NCBI GenBank assembly: GCA_910576935.1
Contig: CAJTKG010000021.1
Location: 1-48,779 of the forward strand
Length of the DNA stretch: 48,779 nucleotides
Reading direction: 5' to 3'
From: an uncultured Muribaculaceae bacterium
GTDB lineage: Bacteria; Bacteroidota; Bacteroidia; Bacteroidales; Muribaculaceae
Below are positions 16,028-23,970 of this stretch, piece by piece; the first letter of the stretch is position 1; each line of letters opens with the position of its first letter. The position numbers and the translations under genes were made by a program. The notes under the pieces were generated by a model. The model was not told where the DNA came from, did not search any database, and was given only the letters and a program-made list of their open reading frames with translations.

Positions 16028-16206
16028 AAAGTGAAGGTGCTAGGAAAACCTTTGAGAACAGATGTGGGAATAACAGCCCCACGCTATGCGCGGGAACCGT
16101 CTGCCATCTCTTGTTCTCGTGATTTAAGTTTCCTAGGCTTTTCACTTACAAGAAGAAGACATAACGCTTCTTGATGATCAAATATAGTGATAAGGTTTTT
16201 CCTTAT
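15992..16206 (-). ncRNA. ssrS: 6S-RNA-like structured RNA
   Basis: On the minus strand, GTGAAAAGCCTAGGAAA (from 16145) pairs with TTTTCCTAGCACCTTCAC (to 16031), forming a long closing stem. It is interrupted by an open region, then continues as GAGAACA/TGTTCTC, then an apical CCC-GCGC/GCGT-GGG hairpin. A long rod with a central bubble is the hallmark of 6S RNA, which binds the housekeeping RNA polymerase. Two -7 boxes match TAnnTTTG: TAACTTTG (16220-16213), giving about 215 nt, and TATATTTG (16186-16179), giving about 180 nt, the usual 6S size. A terminator hairpin ends near 15992. The RNA family is inferred from shape, not from a covariance search. Confidence 0.6.
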
Positions 16207-16209
16207 CAG
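16188..16209. repeat. Palindrome in the 6S-like RNA promoter
   Basis: TGATAAGG and CCTTATCA are perfectly complementary around a T-run. The repeat sits exactly between the two possible -7 boxes. It is either a 5'-end hairpin of a longer transcript or an operator controlling the shorter one. Confidence 0.55.
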
Positions 16210-16379
16210 ATGCAAAGTTAATAAAATTTGGATTATATCCAATGGTCAGTGCCAAATAAGCTCAGCTCTATAGATTCATAAAACCAAACAAAATACTTTC
16301 GTTAATTTTACTTCTCTCCAAGCGTGATGATACAGACCGCCGGAGTACAGACAGTTACCACCATCGTTTCGACATCGGT

Positions 16380-17171
16380 TTACCGGCGGTAGATATAGCG
16401 GGCGAGGCCGTAGAGAAAGCGAGGAAGTGCGGGTGTATAATTCAGTATTCGATCAACCGGCCCCATGCGGCTGTCACAGAAGCGGACGACCATACCGACA
16501 AAAAACATTGCGAAGAGGGTGCCGGGGCCAACAACATTCCACAGCCAATGGCCAAAAAAGACATAACATAGCGCGATGGCGCCTACCACAAGACAGATGT
16601 CGACACAGATCTTGGCTTTGGCGAAAGCGACGCCCGTGGCTTTGCTCAGGGCTGCGGGAACTCCTTCGCCCGGCATGGTCACCGAACCGCATCTTATCTC
16701 GACCGATATACCGATGCCGAGCACAAGGCATCCGACGAACTGAATGACAATTTTTGACCATAATCCGGTGCAGACGACCGATTGAGTCAGCCACATGTTG
16801 ACGTCAAGCAGAAAGCCGAAGAAAAATCCTATCACAAGCTGAAAGAGCTGGACGGCTTCGAATCTACGGCGTAAAACGATAATCTGTATAGCCACAAGCA
16901 CGGCATTCATCAGGTAGGTGTATTCACCAATAGACAGTTGAGGCGCCTGTGCGTTGTCGCCCGCAAGGGTCATGGCAAGCGGTATGGCCGAAATGACGCT
17001 GCTGCCGAAATTTGATCTGACACACAGAGCGACACCGAAAGTCATCACAAACAATGAGACAATCAATATGAGATGCTGCCAGACGAATGATATGATACGG
17101 TCTTTTAATGCATAATGCGAATCACTTGACGAATCCTGTTCCTTAGAAATACAATCTTTATCCATAAGCAA
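16380..17171 (-). CDS. YczE/DUF6198-type membrane protein
   Basis: A 263-residue inner-membrane protein with five to six hydrophobic segments after a polar N-terminus (to about residue 30). Features shared with the YczE-like group are the FGVALCVRSNFGSSVISAIP stretch (about 43-62) and GIGISVEIRCGSVTMPGEG, where an acidic residue lies inside the membrane region. The family is thought to be transport-related but is uncharacterised. A second ATG is two codons in. A -7-like TAATTTTG (17220-17213) and a 6-base leader hairpin (CCCGTA/TACGGG, 17186-17202) precede it, so it is probably transcribed on its own. Confidence 0.75.
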   Translation of the reverse strand: MLMDKDCISKEQDSSSDSHYALKDRIISFVWQHLILIVSLFVMTFGVALCVRSNFGSSVISAIPLAMTLAGDNAQAPQLSIGEYTYLMNAVLVAIQIIVLRRRFEAVQLFQLVIGFFFGFLLDVNMWLTQSVVCTGLWSKIVIQFVGCLVLGIGISVEIRCGSVTMPGEGVPAALSKATGVAFAKAKICVDICLVVGAIALCYVFFGHWLWNVVGPGTLFAMFFVGMVVRFCDSRMGPVDRILNYTPALPRFLYGLARYIYRR

Positions 17172-17185
17172 TTAAATATAATGTA

Positions 17186-17202
17186 CCCGTAACCGCTACG
17201 GG
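17186..17202 (-). promoter_or_regulatory. Leader hairpin upstream of YczE-like gene
   Basis: Arms CCCGTA and TACGGG around ACCGC lie between the predicted -7 box TAATTTTG (17213-17220, minus strand) and the ATG at 17171. The hairpin would sit in the 5' untranslated region. Its role is unknown. Confidence 0.4.
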
Positions 17203-17246
17203 CGTCTGACTACAAAATTACAAAAAAACATTTAACGATCGTGCTG

Positions 17247-17991
17247 TCAGATATTCAATAACCATCTCCATGCCGGACGAACATGTATAGTCAAGCCGTT
17301 GTCAAGTTCGATTTCCTCAGTTGTGTCGGCTGTTATAATATATAAATTTCTGCAACCGGTAGCTTCTGCGGCCTCTGCAATTCCGTTGATTTCCCTTCGG
17401 CGCGTTTCATCATCCACCATATCCCATGTCACTTGGATAAGTCTGTCAATCTCAATTCCACGCTGTACTACGAAATCGCATTCGCCTTTTCCCTGATAAT
17501 AAAATATTCGGTCAACAGGAGTGCGTTGGCGGTAAAGTTGTAGAAAAACCGTATTTTCAAGTTTCTTTCCATTATCACCACTTTGGGGCAACAGCACCGC
17601 ATCACGCAACCCGTTGTCTATACAGTAATATTTAGGCTGTGAACTTTCTGTTTTTTGCAATGATTTGCTGTAATTGGAAATGCGGATAAACATAAATATG
17701 TCGCAAGCATAATTCGCCCAGTCATAAAGATTATCTTTGCTTACTTTAAGACCTCTGGATTTTATATCACTATGTATGGCACGTATTGATGTCTGTTTTG
17801 TGAGATTTGCCATAATACGCTTCAGATAGTAGCGCAACACTTCTATATTGGACAGCCTGTAATGTTCCGCCAGGTCCTTTAACAGCATGGCATCAAAATA
17901 AGCCTGTAATATTTTTACCTTATGTAAAGGATTTTCCGTCAGTACCACTTTGACGCATCGCAATTTGGGCCTTCATATATAATTTATCCAT
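17247..17991 (-). pseudogene. Truncated DUF4143-type AAA ATPase remnant
   Basis: The readable frame (TTG at 17963 to 17247, about 239 residues) is the C-terminal part of the ATPase-plus-DUF4143 family. It opens in the middle of that family's VVLTENPLHKVKILQAYFD stretch, continues through the DUF4143 core (YYLKRIMANLTKQTS) and ends with the nuclease-like fold (KGECDFVVQRGIEIDRLIQVTW). The P-loop ATPase part, about 150-200 residues, is missing. A plausible original start survives upstream: an ATG at 17991 after AGGA encodes MDKLYMKAQIAMRQSG, in another frame. A deletion that fused the first 15 or so codons to the later part, with a frameshift, explains both. The stretch is AT-rich compared with neighbours. 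Confidence 0.75.
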
Positions 17992-18104
17992 AGTGTCCTA
18001 AAATAAAAGACATAACCGCATTTATTTTCAAATAGTATCGAAAACGGACATAGACGCGCGGCTCATGAAAGATGGTCGAGAGAGGATTGAAGGGTATAAA
18101 AACG

Positions 18105-18142
18105 AAAAAACCAAATATTTTAAATTAAATATTTGGTTTTTT
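18105..18142 (-). terminator. Terminator of the tRNA transcription unit
   Basis: AAAAAACCAAATATTT (18105-18120) pairs perfectly with AAATATTTGGTTTTTT (18127-18142). On the minus strand it directly follows tRNA-Leu and ends in a T-run. It would also work for transcription from the opposite side. Confidence 0.8.
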
Positions 18143-18147
18143 CAAGG

Positions 18148-18231
18148 TGTCCGAGATGAGATTCGAACTCACACAGCCTAACGGCCACTACCCCCTCAAA
18201 GTAGCGTGTCTACCAATTCCACCACCCGGAC
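18148..18231 (-). tRNA. tRNA-Leu (anticodon GAG)
   Basis: The minus strand folds to a leucine tRNA: acceptor arms GTCCGGG and CTCGGAC, the D-loop GGTGGAATTGGTAGAC pattern, anticodon loop TTGAGGG giving GAG, a long variable arm and the GTTCGAATC T-arm. The 3' CCA is not fully encoded, as is usual in this phylum. It lies 34 bases after tRNA-Gly on the same strand. Confidence 0.92.
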
Positions 18232-18265
18232 ATTTAATCATTCTTTTTTGTCTGAGACTGATTTG

Positions 18266-18338
<73 letters not shown>

Positions 18339-18372
18339 ATTAAATCAATGTTCGTTTTTTGCTTTTGCGATG

Positions 18373-18403
18373 CAAAGTTATGGCTTTTTGACGAAACTGC
18401 AAA
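18373..18403 (-). promoter_or_regulatory. Promoter of the tRNA-Gly/tRNA-Leu unit
   Basis: On the minus strand TTTG (18403-18400), 19 bases, then TAACTTTG (18380-18373) match the Bacteroidetes housekeeping promoter exactly. Predicted transcription start is near 18366, about 28 bases before tRNA-Gly. Confidence 0.8.
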
Positions 18404-18497
18404 ATGTTTTGATGCTTTTTTCGTAATATTTTTTCATTTTATTTTTAAACACATTGACACTCAGAGCAAAAAGAGACATTCTTTTTTTGCTCGCTTT

Positions 18498-19943
18498 TTA
18501 AAGTATCGGGCTAAGGAGGCGTAAAATCGATTCGATTGATTTTTTTATTATCGGACGGCGATGCCACTCGTCGGGGCGAATGCGGGTCGACTGTTTCATG
18601 TCTTCGCGGAACATTGCTGTCAGCCGGGCATTGACTTCACGCGAATACATAAACATGTTTGACTCGAAATTATGTTCAAAGCTGCGGAAGTCGAAGTTTG
18701 TCGAGCCTACGGTCGAGAACTCGTCATCGACAACGATGGTTTTGGCATGGAGCATGCCCGGCTCATACATGTATATTTTTATGCCGGCACGGAGACATTC
18801 GCTGATATACGAAGCTGCGGCATAGCCGAGCATGGCCGAGTCGCCGCGGCGCGGTATCATAATACGCACGTCGACATGCGAAAGTGCTGCTGTCTGCAGT
18901 GCTTTGAGAAGGCCCTCGGTAGGCAGAAAATAAGGGGTCTGGATATAGACACGCCGTTTTGCGTTGGAGATGGCTTTATGGAAGACATAGGCGATGTTGC
19001 TCCACTGCGAGGTGGGGCCTGAAGTGAGGTGCTGCATGCAGACATCGGCGCCGGCGGGTGTGACAGGCTCGGCCGGATCATCGGCAATCAACGGCTGCCC
19101 CATAAAATGCCAGTCTACGGCAAAGGAATACTGCAATGACGTGACGACCGAGCCGGCGACGCGCAGGTGCGTGTCGCGCCAGCAGCCGAATTTACCGCCG
19201 TCAATATAGCGGTCGGCGATGTTCATGCCGCCAATATAGCCGACGCGTCCGTCGATAACGACAATTTTGCGATGGTTGCGCCAGTTGATGCGCGTGCCAA
19301 ATGGCGGGAAAGACACTTTGAAGAACGGATAGGCCCGTATGCCGGCCTCTTTCATCTCTTTGAAGAAGCTGCGGCGCACCTTGAACGAACCGACATGGTC
19401 GTAGATCAACCTGACCGCGACTCCGGCGCGGGCACGCTCGATGAGGATGTCTCTGATCTCGCTGCCTATACTGTCGTCCTCGAAGATATAATACTGCATG
19501 TGGATGTATGCCGTCGCGGAGCGCAGGTCGCGTTTGAGGCTCTCGAACTTCGACGCTCCGTCGCCGAAAATATCGACTTCGTTGCCGACATAGACATGAG
19601 CACCGGTGAGCGACCGGGCAAGATAGATCTGTTGACGCGACTCTGTCGACAGGTCGAGCCGACGGATCTTAACGGGCGCGGCGCGCTCTTTGCGTTTGAG
19701 CCTGCGGCGGTTACGACGTGAGATCATACGTGTATTCTTGATACTCCGACCGAAAAAGAGATAGAGCACAATGCCGACTATGGGTAAAAGAAACAAGACT
19801 GTGACCCACGCCAGCGACTTCACGGGATTACGGTTTTCCGAGATGATGACGCCTATGATCGTTATAACCGTTGCAAAATAGACTGTCCAGAAAACATAGT
19901 AAATCCATCCGAGGTTAATATGCTCCATCCATGATTCAAACAT
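18498..19943 (-). CDS. cls: Cardiolipin synthase, phospholipase D family
   Basis: A 481-residue inner-membrane enzyme that joins two phosphatidylglycerols to make cardiolipin. Two N-terminal membrane helices (about 13-34 and 43-64) are followed by a basic linker. Two HKD catalytic motifs follow: HRKIVVID with His224, Lys226, Asp231, and a second LHAKTIVVDD near residue 400, followed by GSTNFDFRS. Length and layout match ClsA-type enzymes. It is transcribed alone, separated by more than 150 bases from the tRNA promoter downstream and divergent from the NAD(P)H-hydrate repair gene. Confidence 0.95.
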   Translation of the reverse strand: MFESWMEHINLGWIYYVFWTVYFATVITIIGVIISENRNPVKSLAWVTVLFLLPIVGIVLYLFFGRSIKNTRMISRRNRRRLKRKERAAPVKIRRLDLSTESRQQIYLARSLTGAHVYVGNEVDIFGDGASKFESLKRDLRSATAYIHMQYYIFEDDSIGSEIRDILIERARAGVAVRLIYDHVGSFKVRRSFFKEMKEAGIRAYPFFKVSFPPFGTRINWRNHRKIVVIDGRVGYIGGMNIADRYIDGGKFGCWRDTHLRVAGSVVTSLQYSFAVDWHFMGQPLIADDPAEPVTPAGADVCMQHLTSGPTSQWSNIAYVFHKAISNAKRRVYIQTPYFLPTEGLLKALQTAALSHVDVRIMIPRRGDSAMLGYAAASYISECLRAGIKIYMYEPGMLHAKTIVVDDEFSTVGSTNFDFRSFEHNFESNMFMYSREVNARLTAMFREDMKQSTRIRPDEWHRRPIIKKSIESILRLLSPIL

Positions 19944-20055
19944 AATGCAAGTTATACATTAATACCGGGAATTATAGCAGCCTTAACATTTATTAACTGC
20001 AATATTTCATGCCTATGACATCTGTAAATGTTTAATGTGTTTTAATGCCGGATGG

Positions 20056-20086
20056 TTTGAGCTTAACGATATTTTGACTACTTTTG
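20056..20086 (+). promoter_or_regulatory. Promoter of the NAD(P)H-hydrate repair operon
   Basis: TTTG (20056-20059), 19 bases, then TACTTTTG (20079-20086) match the phylum consensus exactly. Transcription would start near 20093, giving a leader of about 67 bases before the ATG at 20160. Confidence 0.75.
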
Positions 20087-20159
20087 CGTCTGAGTTGCCC
20101 TGGGAGCTGCGACACCGCGGCTTTGCCACATTGTGACTGTTTCTATTTAAAAGCTGAAC

Positions 20160-21716
20160 ATGAAGATATTTTCAAGCGAAAATATTAAAAAGATAATCGA
20201 AGAGTCTATAGCCGAACAAGGTATAGAAATGATAGACTTCATCGATCGTGTCGGCGAGGCTGTGACGACCGAAGTGACAGCCTTTGCGTCGACAGACCGG
20301 CGCATAGTCATCTTTGCGGGCTATGATAATTGCGGCGCATATGCCATAACGGCCGCCACATTTCTCAACCATCTCGGTTACAAGCCTGTAGTATATCTTT
20401 TCAATATCGGCGGCAATCGTCTCAACCGAGAATGCGAGATGTCGCTCCGCCGTTTCAAGGAAATGTGTCCCGAAGGGAATATCGTCGAGGTCACAGGGCT
20501 TCGTTTTGCTATGCCCGACCTCGACAGTGATTGTATCATCGTCGACGGCCTGTTTGGCGGCGACCATACCGAGCCGCTGACGGGTGGCTATCAGCACATG
20601 GTCAGAAACATCAACGAGTCGGGGGCTGTCATCATCTCTATCGACGCTCCGTCGGGGCTTGCATCCGACGCTATGTCGGGTCTCATCAACCGCAACATCA
20701 TCCACGCCGATCTGACACTGGCCGTCGGGATGCCCCATCTGTCGTTTTTCACGGCTGAGAACGCCGAGTTGGTCGGCCGGTGGAAAGTGATCGACATCGG
20801 TCTGAGCCGCGAGGCTGTGTCACGCGCCAAGACATCGCACTATCTTATCGAGCGGCGTGACATAAACCGACTGCTGCCGGTGAGGGTTTTCAATTCATCG
20901 AAAGCCGATTACGGCGACGCCATCATCTTCGCCGGCTCATACGGCATGATGGGTGCCGCCGTGCTCGCCACAAAGGCTGCGGCACGCTCGGGCTGCGGCA
21001 AGGTGACATGCCATTCGCCGCGCTGCGGATATTTCATCATGCAAAGTTCGGTGCCGAGCGCCCTCTTCGAAAGCGACACCGCCGACACCGCCATCGAAAA
21101 CATTGAACTGCGCCGCAACCATTCGGCCGTAGCCATCGGTCCGGGCATAGGTACGACCGACCGCACTATACGCGCCCTCGAGAATTTTCTCAAAGTGGCG
21201 GGGGCGAACAGCCGTCCGGTGATCCTCGACGCCGACGCCCTCAACTGCATAGCTCTGAGGCCGACAATGCTCAACTATCTGCCGCCGCTGTCGGTACTGA
21301 CGCCTCACGCCGGAGAATTCGACCGTATATTCGGGCCTCAGCCTTCATCGGAGGCACGCTTGCTCAAGGCCATTGAAATCGCCCGCTACTATAAAATAAT
21401 CATAGTTTTGAAAGGATATTACACAGCCACGGTACGTCCCGACGGCAAGGTGTTTTTCAACTCATCGGGCACGACGGCACTCGCCACGGCAGGCACGGGC
21501 GACGTGCTGACCGGTCTGACAGCCGGCATCATGGCCCAGGGTTTCAAGCCCGAAATCGCAGCTGTGGCCGGTGTGTATATACACGGTGTGGCGGGGCGCA
21601 TCGCCGAAGAAGCCAACGGTACATACGGCACGACAGCCGACGATGTCGCCGACAACATAGGCCGAGCAATAAAAAGCATAATGGATAACAGCAACGAAAA
21701 AACAAAGATACAATGA
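20160..21716 (+). CDS. nnr: Bifunctional NAD(P)H-hydrate epimerase/dehydratase
   Basis: A 518-residue cytoplasmic repair enzyme. The N-terminal YjeF_N domain (about 1-220) epimerises damaged NAD(P)H hydrates, with DNCGAYAITAATFL as the family's nucleotide-loop region and IDAPSGL. The C-terminal ribokinase-like YjeF_C domain (about 230-510) dehydrates the S form using ADP. It shows GSYGMMGAAVLATKAAARSG, IGPGIG, the LTPHAGEFDRIF stretch and the catalytic TAGTGDVLTG motif. The fusion is the normal bacterial arrangement. A consensus promoter lies upstream. The stop overlaps the ATG of the next gene (ATGA), so the DUF4831 protein is co-translated. Confidence 0.95.
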   Translation: MKIFSSENIKKIIEESIAEQGIEMIDFIDRVGEAVTTEVTAFASTDRRIVIFAGYDNCGAYAITAATFLNHLGYKPVVYLFNIGGNRLNRECEMSLRRFKEMCPEGNIVEVTGLRFAMPDLDSDCIIVDGLFGGDHTEPLTGGYQHMVRNINESGAVIISIDAPSGLASDAMSGLINRNIIHADLTLAVGMPHLSFFTAENAELVGRWKVIDIGLSREAVSRAKTSHYLIERRDINRLLPVRVFNSSKADYGDAIIFAGSYGMMGAAVLATKAAARSGCGKVTCHSPRCGYFIMQSSVPSALFESDTADTAIENIELRRNHSAVAIGPGIGTTDRTIRALENFLKVAGANSRPVILDADALNCIALRPTMLNYLPPLSVLTPHAGEFDRIFGPQPSSEARLLKAIEIARYYKIIIVLKGYYTATVRPDGKVFFNSSGTTALATAGTGDVLTGLTAGIMAQGFKPEIAAVAGVYIHGVAGRIAEEANGTYGTTADDVADNIGRAIKSIMDNSNEKTKIQ

Positions 21717-22798
21717 ACAAGCTGCTAACAACACTCGCCGCCGGACTGGTCGCGCTCACACCGGCAGCAGCCCAGAGCGCCCAGCGTCTGACAGCGTCGA
21801 AAGCCAACGAATACGGTCTTATCTACAGCCTGCCCACGACTGTCGTCGACATCACCATCGAGGCTGAGCACACCGAGTGTACTCCCGGACCGTTCTACAA
21901 CTACTCGCGTCTCAAACTCGGGGTCGACAACGCCATCACAGCGCCGTCGAAAAGTGTGACAATAAAAAGCGTGACTTTCACACCGCGAGGTGTCGCCGAC
22001 AACGACAACCGCTGGCTTGTGCAGTTCAAGGCCGGCGCCACGCCCTATATCATACTCGCCGACAACAACTGCCCCGTGGCTGTCAACACCGACCGGCTGC
22101 CGGAACTGCCGGAGACCGAGCTCCCGGAGGCCATGAAAGCCGTCCCCACCGCGCTCGAGACCGACGCCGCACGCCAGGCAATCACCCGGGAGATGACAAT
22201 GAGCTCGTCGCTGTCGAAACGCGCCGACCTCGTTGCCCAGCGCATCTTCGAGTTACGCGAGACGCGCTCGGATCTTATCTCGGGGCAGGCCGAAAACACT
22301 CCGCCCGACGGCAAATCGCTGCAACTGGTGCTCGACAATCTGACAGCGCAGGAAGATGCCCTCACGGCCATGTTTACAGGCACGACAAAAAAATACACAA
22401 CCGTCTCGACGATAACATTCGAGCCTGACAGCGAGAGTGTCAACGGCGAGATCTTCGCCAGACTGTCGCCCGTTGACGGCATCGTCGACATCAACGACCT
22501 GAGCGGCAGCCCGATATATCTGTCAATGGACATAATCAACGAGGGCTCACTACCTGTCAACGAGAAAGGCGAGACAAAATCATTCCCCAAAGGGGGACTG
22601 GCCTACAACATACCGGGCACGGCCGTGATACGCCTGAGCTATGACGGGCAGGAAATAGGCCGCACCGAAACGGCACTGTCGCAGCTCGGCGTGACATTCG
22701 GTCTTGACCCGAAACTGTTTACAGACAAGAAAGAACCGTCAAAACTCTGGCTTGACCCCACGACGGGTGCTATCATCGAGCTCGGTCCGGTCGACTGA
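21713..22798 (+). CDS. DUF4831-type exported protein
   Basis: A 361-residue predicted periplasmic protein with signal MNKLLTTLAAGLVALTPAAA. Shared with the Bacteroidetes DUF4831 family are the early GLIYSLPTTVVDITIEAEHT region, a helical middle (about 155-215, including AQRIFELRETRSDLISGQAE), and a late GLAYNIPGTAVIRLSYDGQEI. The function is unknown. It overlaps nnr by four bases, and its stop directly abuts the ssb stop on the other strand, leaving no room for a separate terminator. Confidence 0.78.
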   Translation: MNKLLTTLAAGLVALTPAAAQSAQRLTASKANEYGLIYSLPTTVVDITIEAEHTECTPGPFYNYSRLKLGVDNAITAPSKSVTIKSVTFTPRGVADNDNRWLVQFKAGATPYIILADNNCPVAVNTDRLPELPETELPEAMKAVPTALETDAARQAITREMTMSSSLSKRADLVAQRIFELRETRSDLISGQAENTPPDGKSLQLVLDNLTAQEDALTAMFTGTTKKYTTVSTITFEPDSESVNGEIFARLSPVDGIVDINDLSGSPIYLSMDIINEGSLPVNEKGETKSFPKGGLAYNIPGTAVIRLSYDGQEIGRTETALSQLGVTFGLDPKLFTDKKEPSKLWLDPTTGAIIELGPVD

Positions 22799-23116
22799 TC
22801 ACAGCATCTCGAACGAGATTACATAGATTTCAGTGATCGTGTGCTTTATCGTATTGCGGTCTTCCCAGTATCGGGTGCGCAGAGTACCTTCGACAAGCAT
22901 CCGACGCCCTTTGCGTATATATTTTTCGGCAAATTCGGCCAGGCTGTCAGTCATGACTATATTGTGCCACTCAGTGCGCTCCGGTATCTCGACACCGTTT
23001 GGCGCACGTCGTGCCGGCTCGGTCGTCGCAAGCGGAAACGATGCTATCGGCCTGCGCTCGACAAACCTCATCTGCGGATCTTTGCCCACATTGCCAAGCA
23101 GTATAACCTTGTTCAT
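22799..23116 (-). CDS. ssb: Short single-stranded DNA-binding protein
   Basis: A 105-residue OB-fold protein: MNKVILLGNVGKDPQMRF, TEWHNIVM, AEKYIRKGRRMLVEGTLRTRYWED and the final strand ITEIYVISFEML are the conserved Ssb parts. It stops right after the OB fold and lacks the flexible linker and the acidic DxPF tip that recruits partner proteins. It is therefore shorter than typical Ssb (about 150-180) and may be an accessory copy. The ATG at 23116 overlaps the proC stop (ATGA); the longer open frame upstream is in the proC sequence. Confidence 0.85.
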   Translation of the reverse strand: MNKVILLGNVGKDPQMRFVERRPIASFPLATTEPARRAPNGVEIPERTEWHNIVMTDSLAEFAEKYIRKGRRMLVEGTLRTRYWEDRNTIKHTITEIYVISFEML

Positions 23117-23895
23117 TTGCCGGACGATGCTTTTAGGCCGCCGATGACAGCCGCGGTGAAACCCGATTTTTCCATCGCATTCAAACCCTTGATAGTCAAT
23201 CCGCCGGGAGTTGTCACATTGTCTATCGCCGCCTCGGGATGGATCTTCTGCGCTTCTATCAGAGCGGCAGCGCCCTCGACAGTGCGGCATACATATTCAC
23301 AAGCCTCGGAGGCTCTGAAGCCCAGCTCCACACCGCCCTCCGAGGCCGCGCGTATATAACGCATGGCATAGGCTATGCCACACGAACAAAGGGCGGTGGC
23401 TGCGCCGAACAGTCGTTCGTCGACCACAGCAGTCATGCCTATTGAGTCAAACATCTCCATGAAAAGGTTTTCGTAACTGCGGGCCTCGGGGTTGAGACAC
23501 ACAAAGGTCATGCTCCGGCCCACTGCGGCGGCCGTATTGGGCATGACACGCGCGATAGCCGCGCCCGAAGCACCGACGCCGAGAGCTTCACGCAGATCGG
23601 AGAGCGAAAAACCGGGCACAAGCGAGGCCACAACCGTGCGGTTATAGTCGATTTCATGAGCGACCCCGGCGATCACATCAGGCAGCACATAAGGTTTCAC
23701 GGCCAAGATGACAACGTCGGCGTCTTTGACAGCCTCGACATTGGAAAGCGTCACGGCGACGCCGTATTCGTCGGCGAGAGCGTCAAGTTTACCGCGCGAA
23801 CGATTGCTGACCGTCACCGTGTAGCCGGCCCGCGAAAGTCCGGCGGCAATTGCGCCGCCCATGGCACCGGCGCCTATAATCGAGATTCTTTTCAT
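23113..23895 (-). CDS. proC: Pyrroline-5-carboxylate reductase
   Basis: A 260-residue cytoplasmic enzyme for the last step of proline synthesis, reducing pyrroline-5-carboxylate with NAD(P)H. The N-terminal Rossmann motif is IIGAGAMGGAIAAGL, followed by VILAVKPYVLPDV and the RVMPNTAAAVGRSMT stretch. The C-terminal dimer domain has DNVTTPGGLTIKGL, the family signature region. The ATG at 23895 puts the Rossmann strand at residue 4; a longer frame adds eight residues. Its stop overlaps the ssb start. A TATTTTTG on the minus strand (23926-23919) is a likely -7 box. Confidence 0.94.
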   Translation of the reverse strand: MKRISIIGAGAMGGAIAAGLSRAGYTVTVSNRSRGKLDALADEYGVAVTLSNVEAVKDADVVILAVKPYVLPDVIAGVAHEIDYNRTVVASLVPGFSLSDLREALGVGASGAAIARVMPNTAAAVGRSMTFVCLNPEARSYENLFMEMFDSIGMTAVVDERLFGAATALCSCGIAYAMRYIRAASEGGVELGFRASEACEYVCRTVEGAAALIEAQKIHPEAAIDNVTTPGGLTIKGLNAMEKSGFTAAVIGGLKASSGK

Positions 23896-23918
23896 TGTTA
23901 TGATATGTTTTAGTCTCA

Positions 23919-23956
23919 CAAAAATAATAAAATTCTATAAGATTTTATTAATTTTG
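23919..23956. promoter_or_regulatory. Divergent -7 boxes for proC and the PUL regulator
   Basis: TATTTTTG on the minus strand (23926-23919) points to proC. TAATTTTG on the plus strand (23949-23956) points to the regulator at 23971. Neither has a clear TTTG at the -33 position. Starts would be about 15-20 bases before each ATG. Confidence 0.5.
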
Positions 23957-23970
23957 CATTATAGACCACC

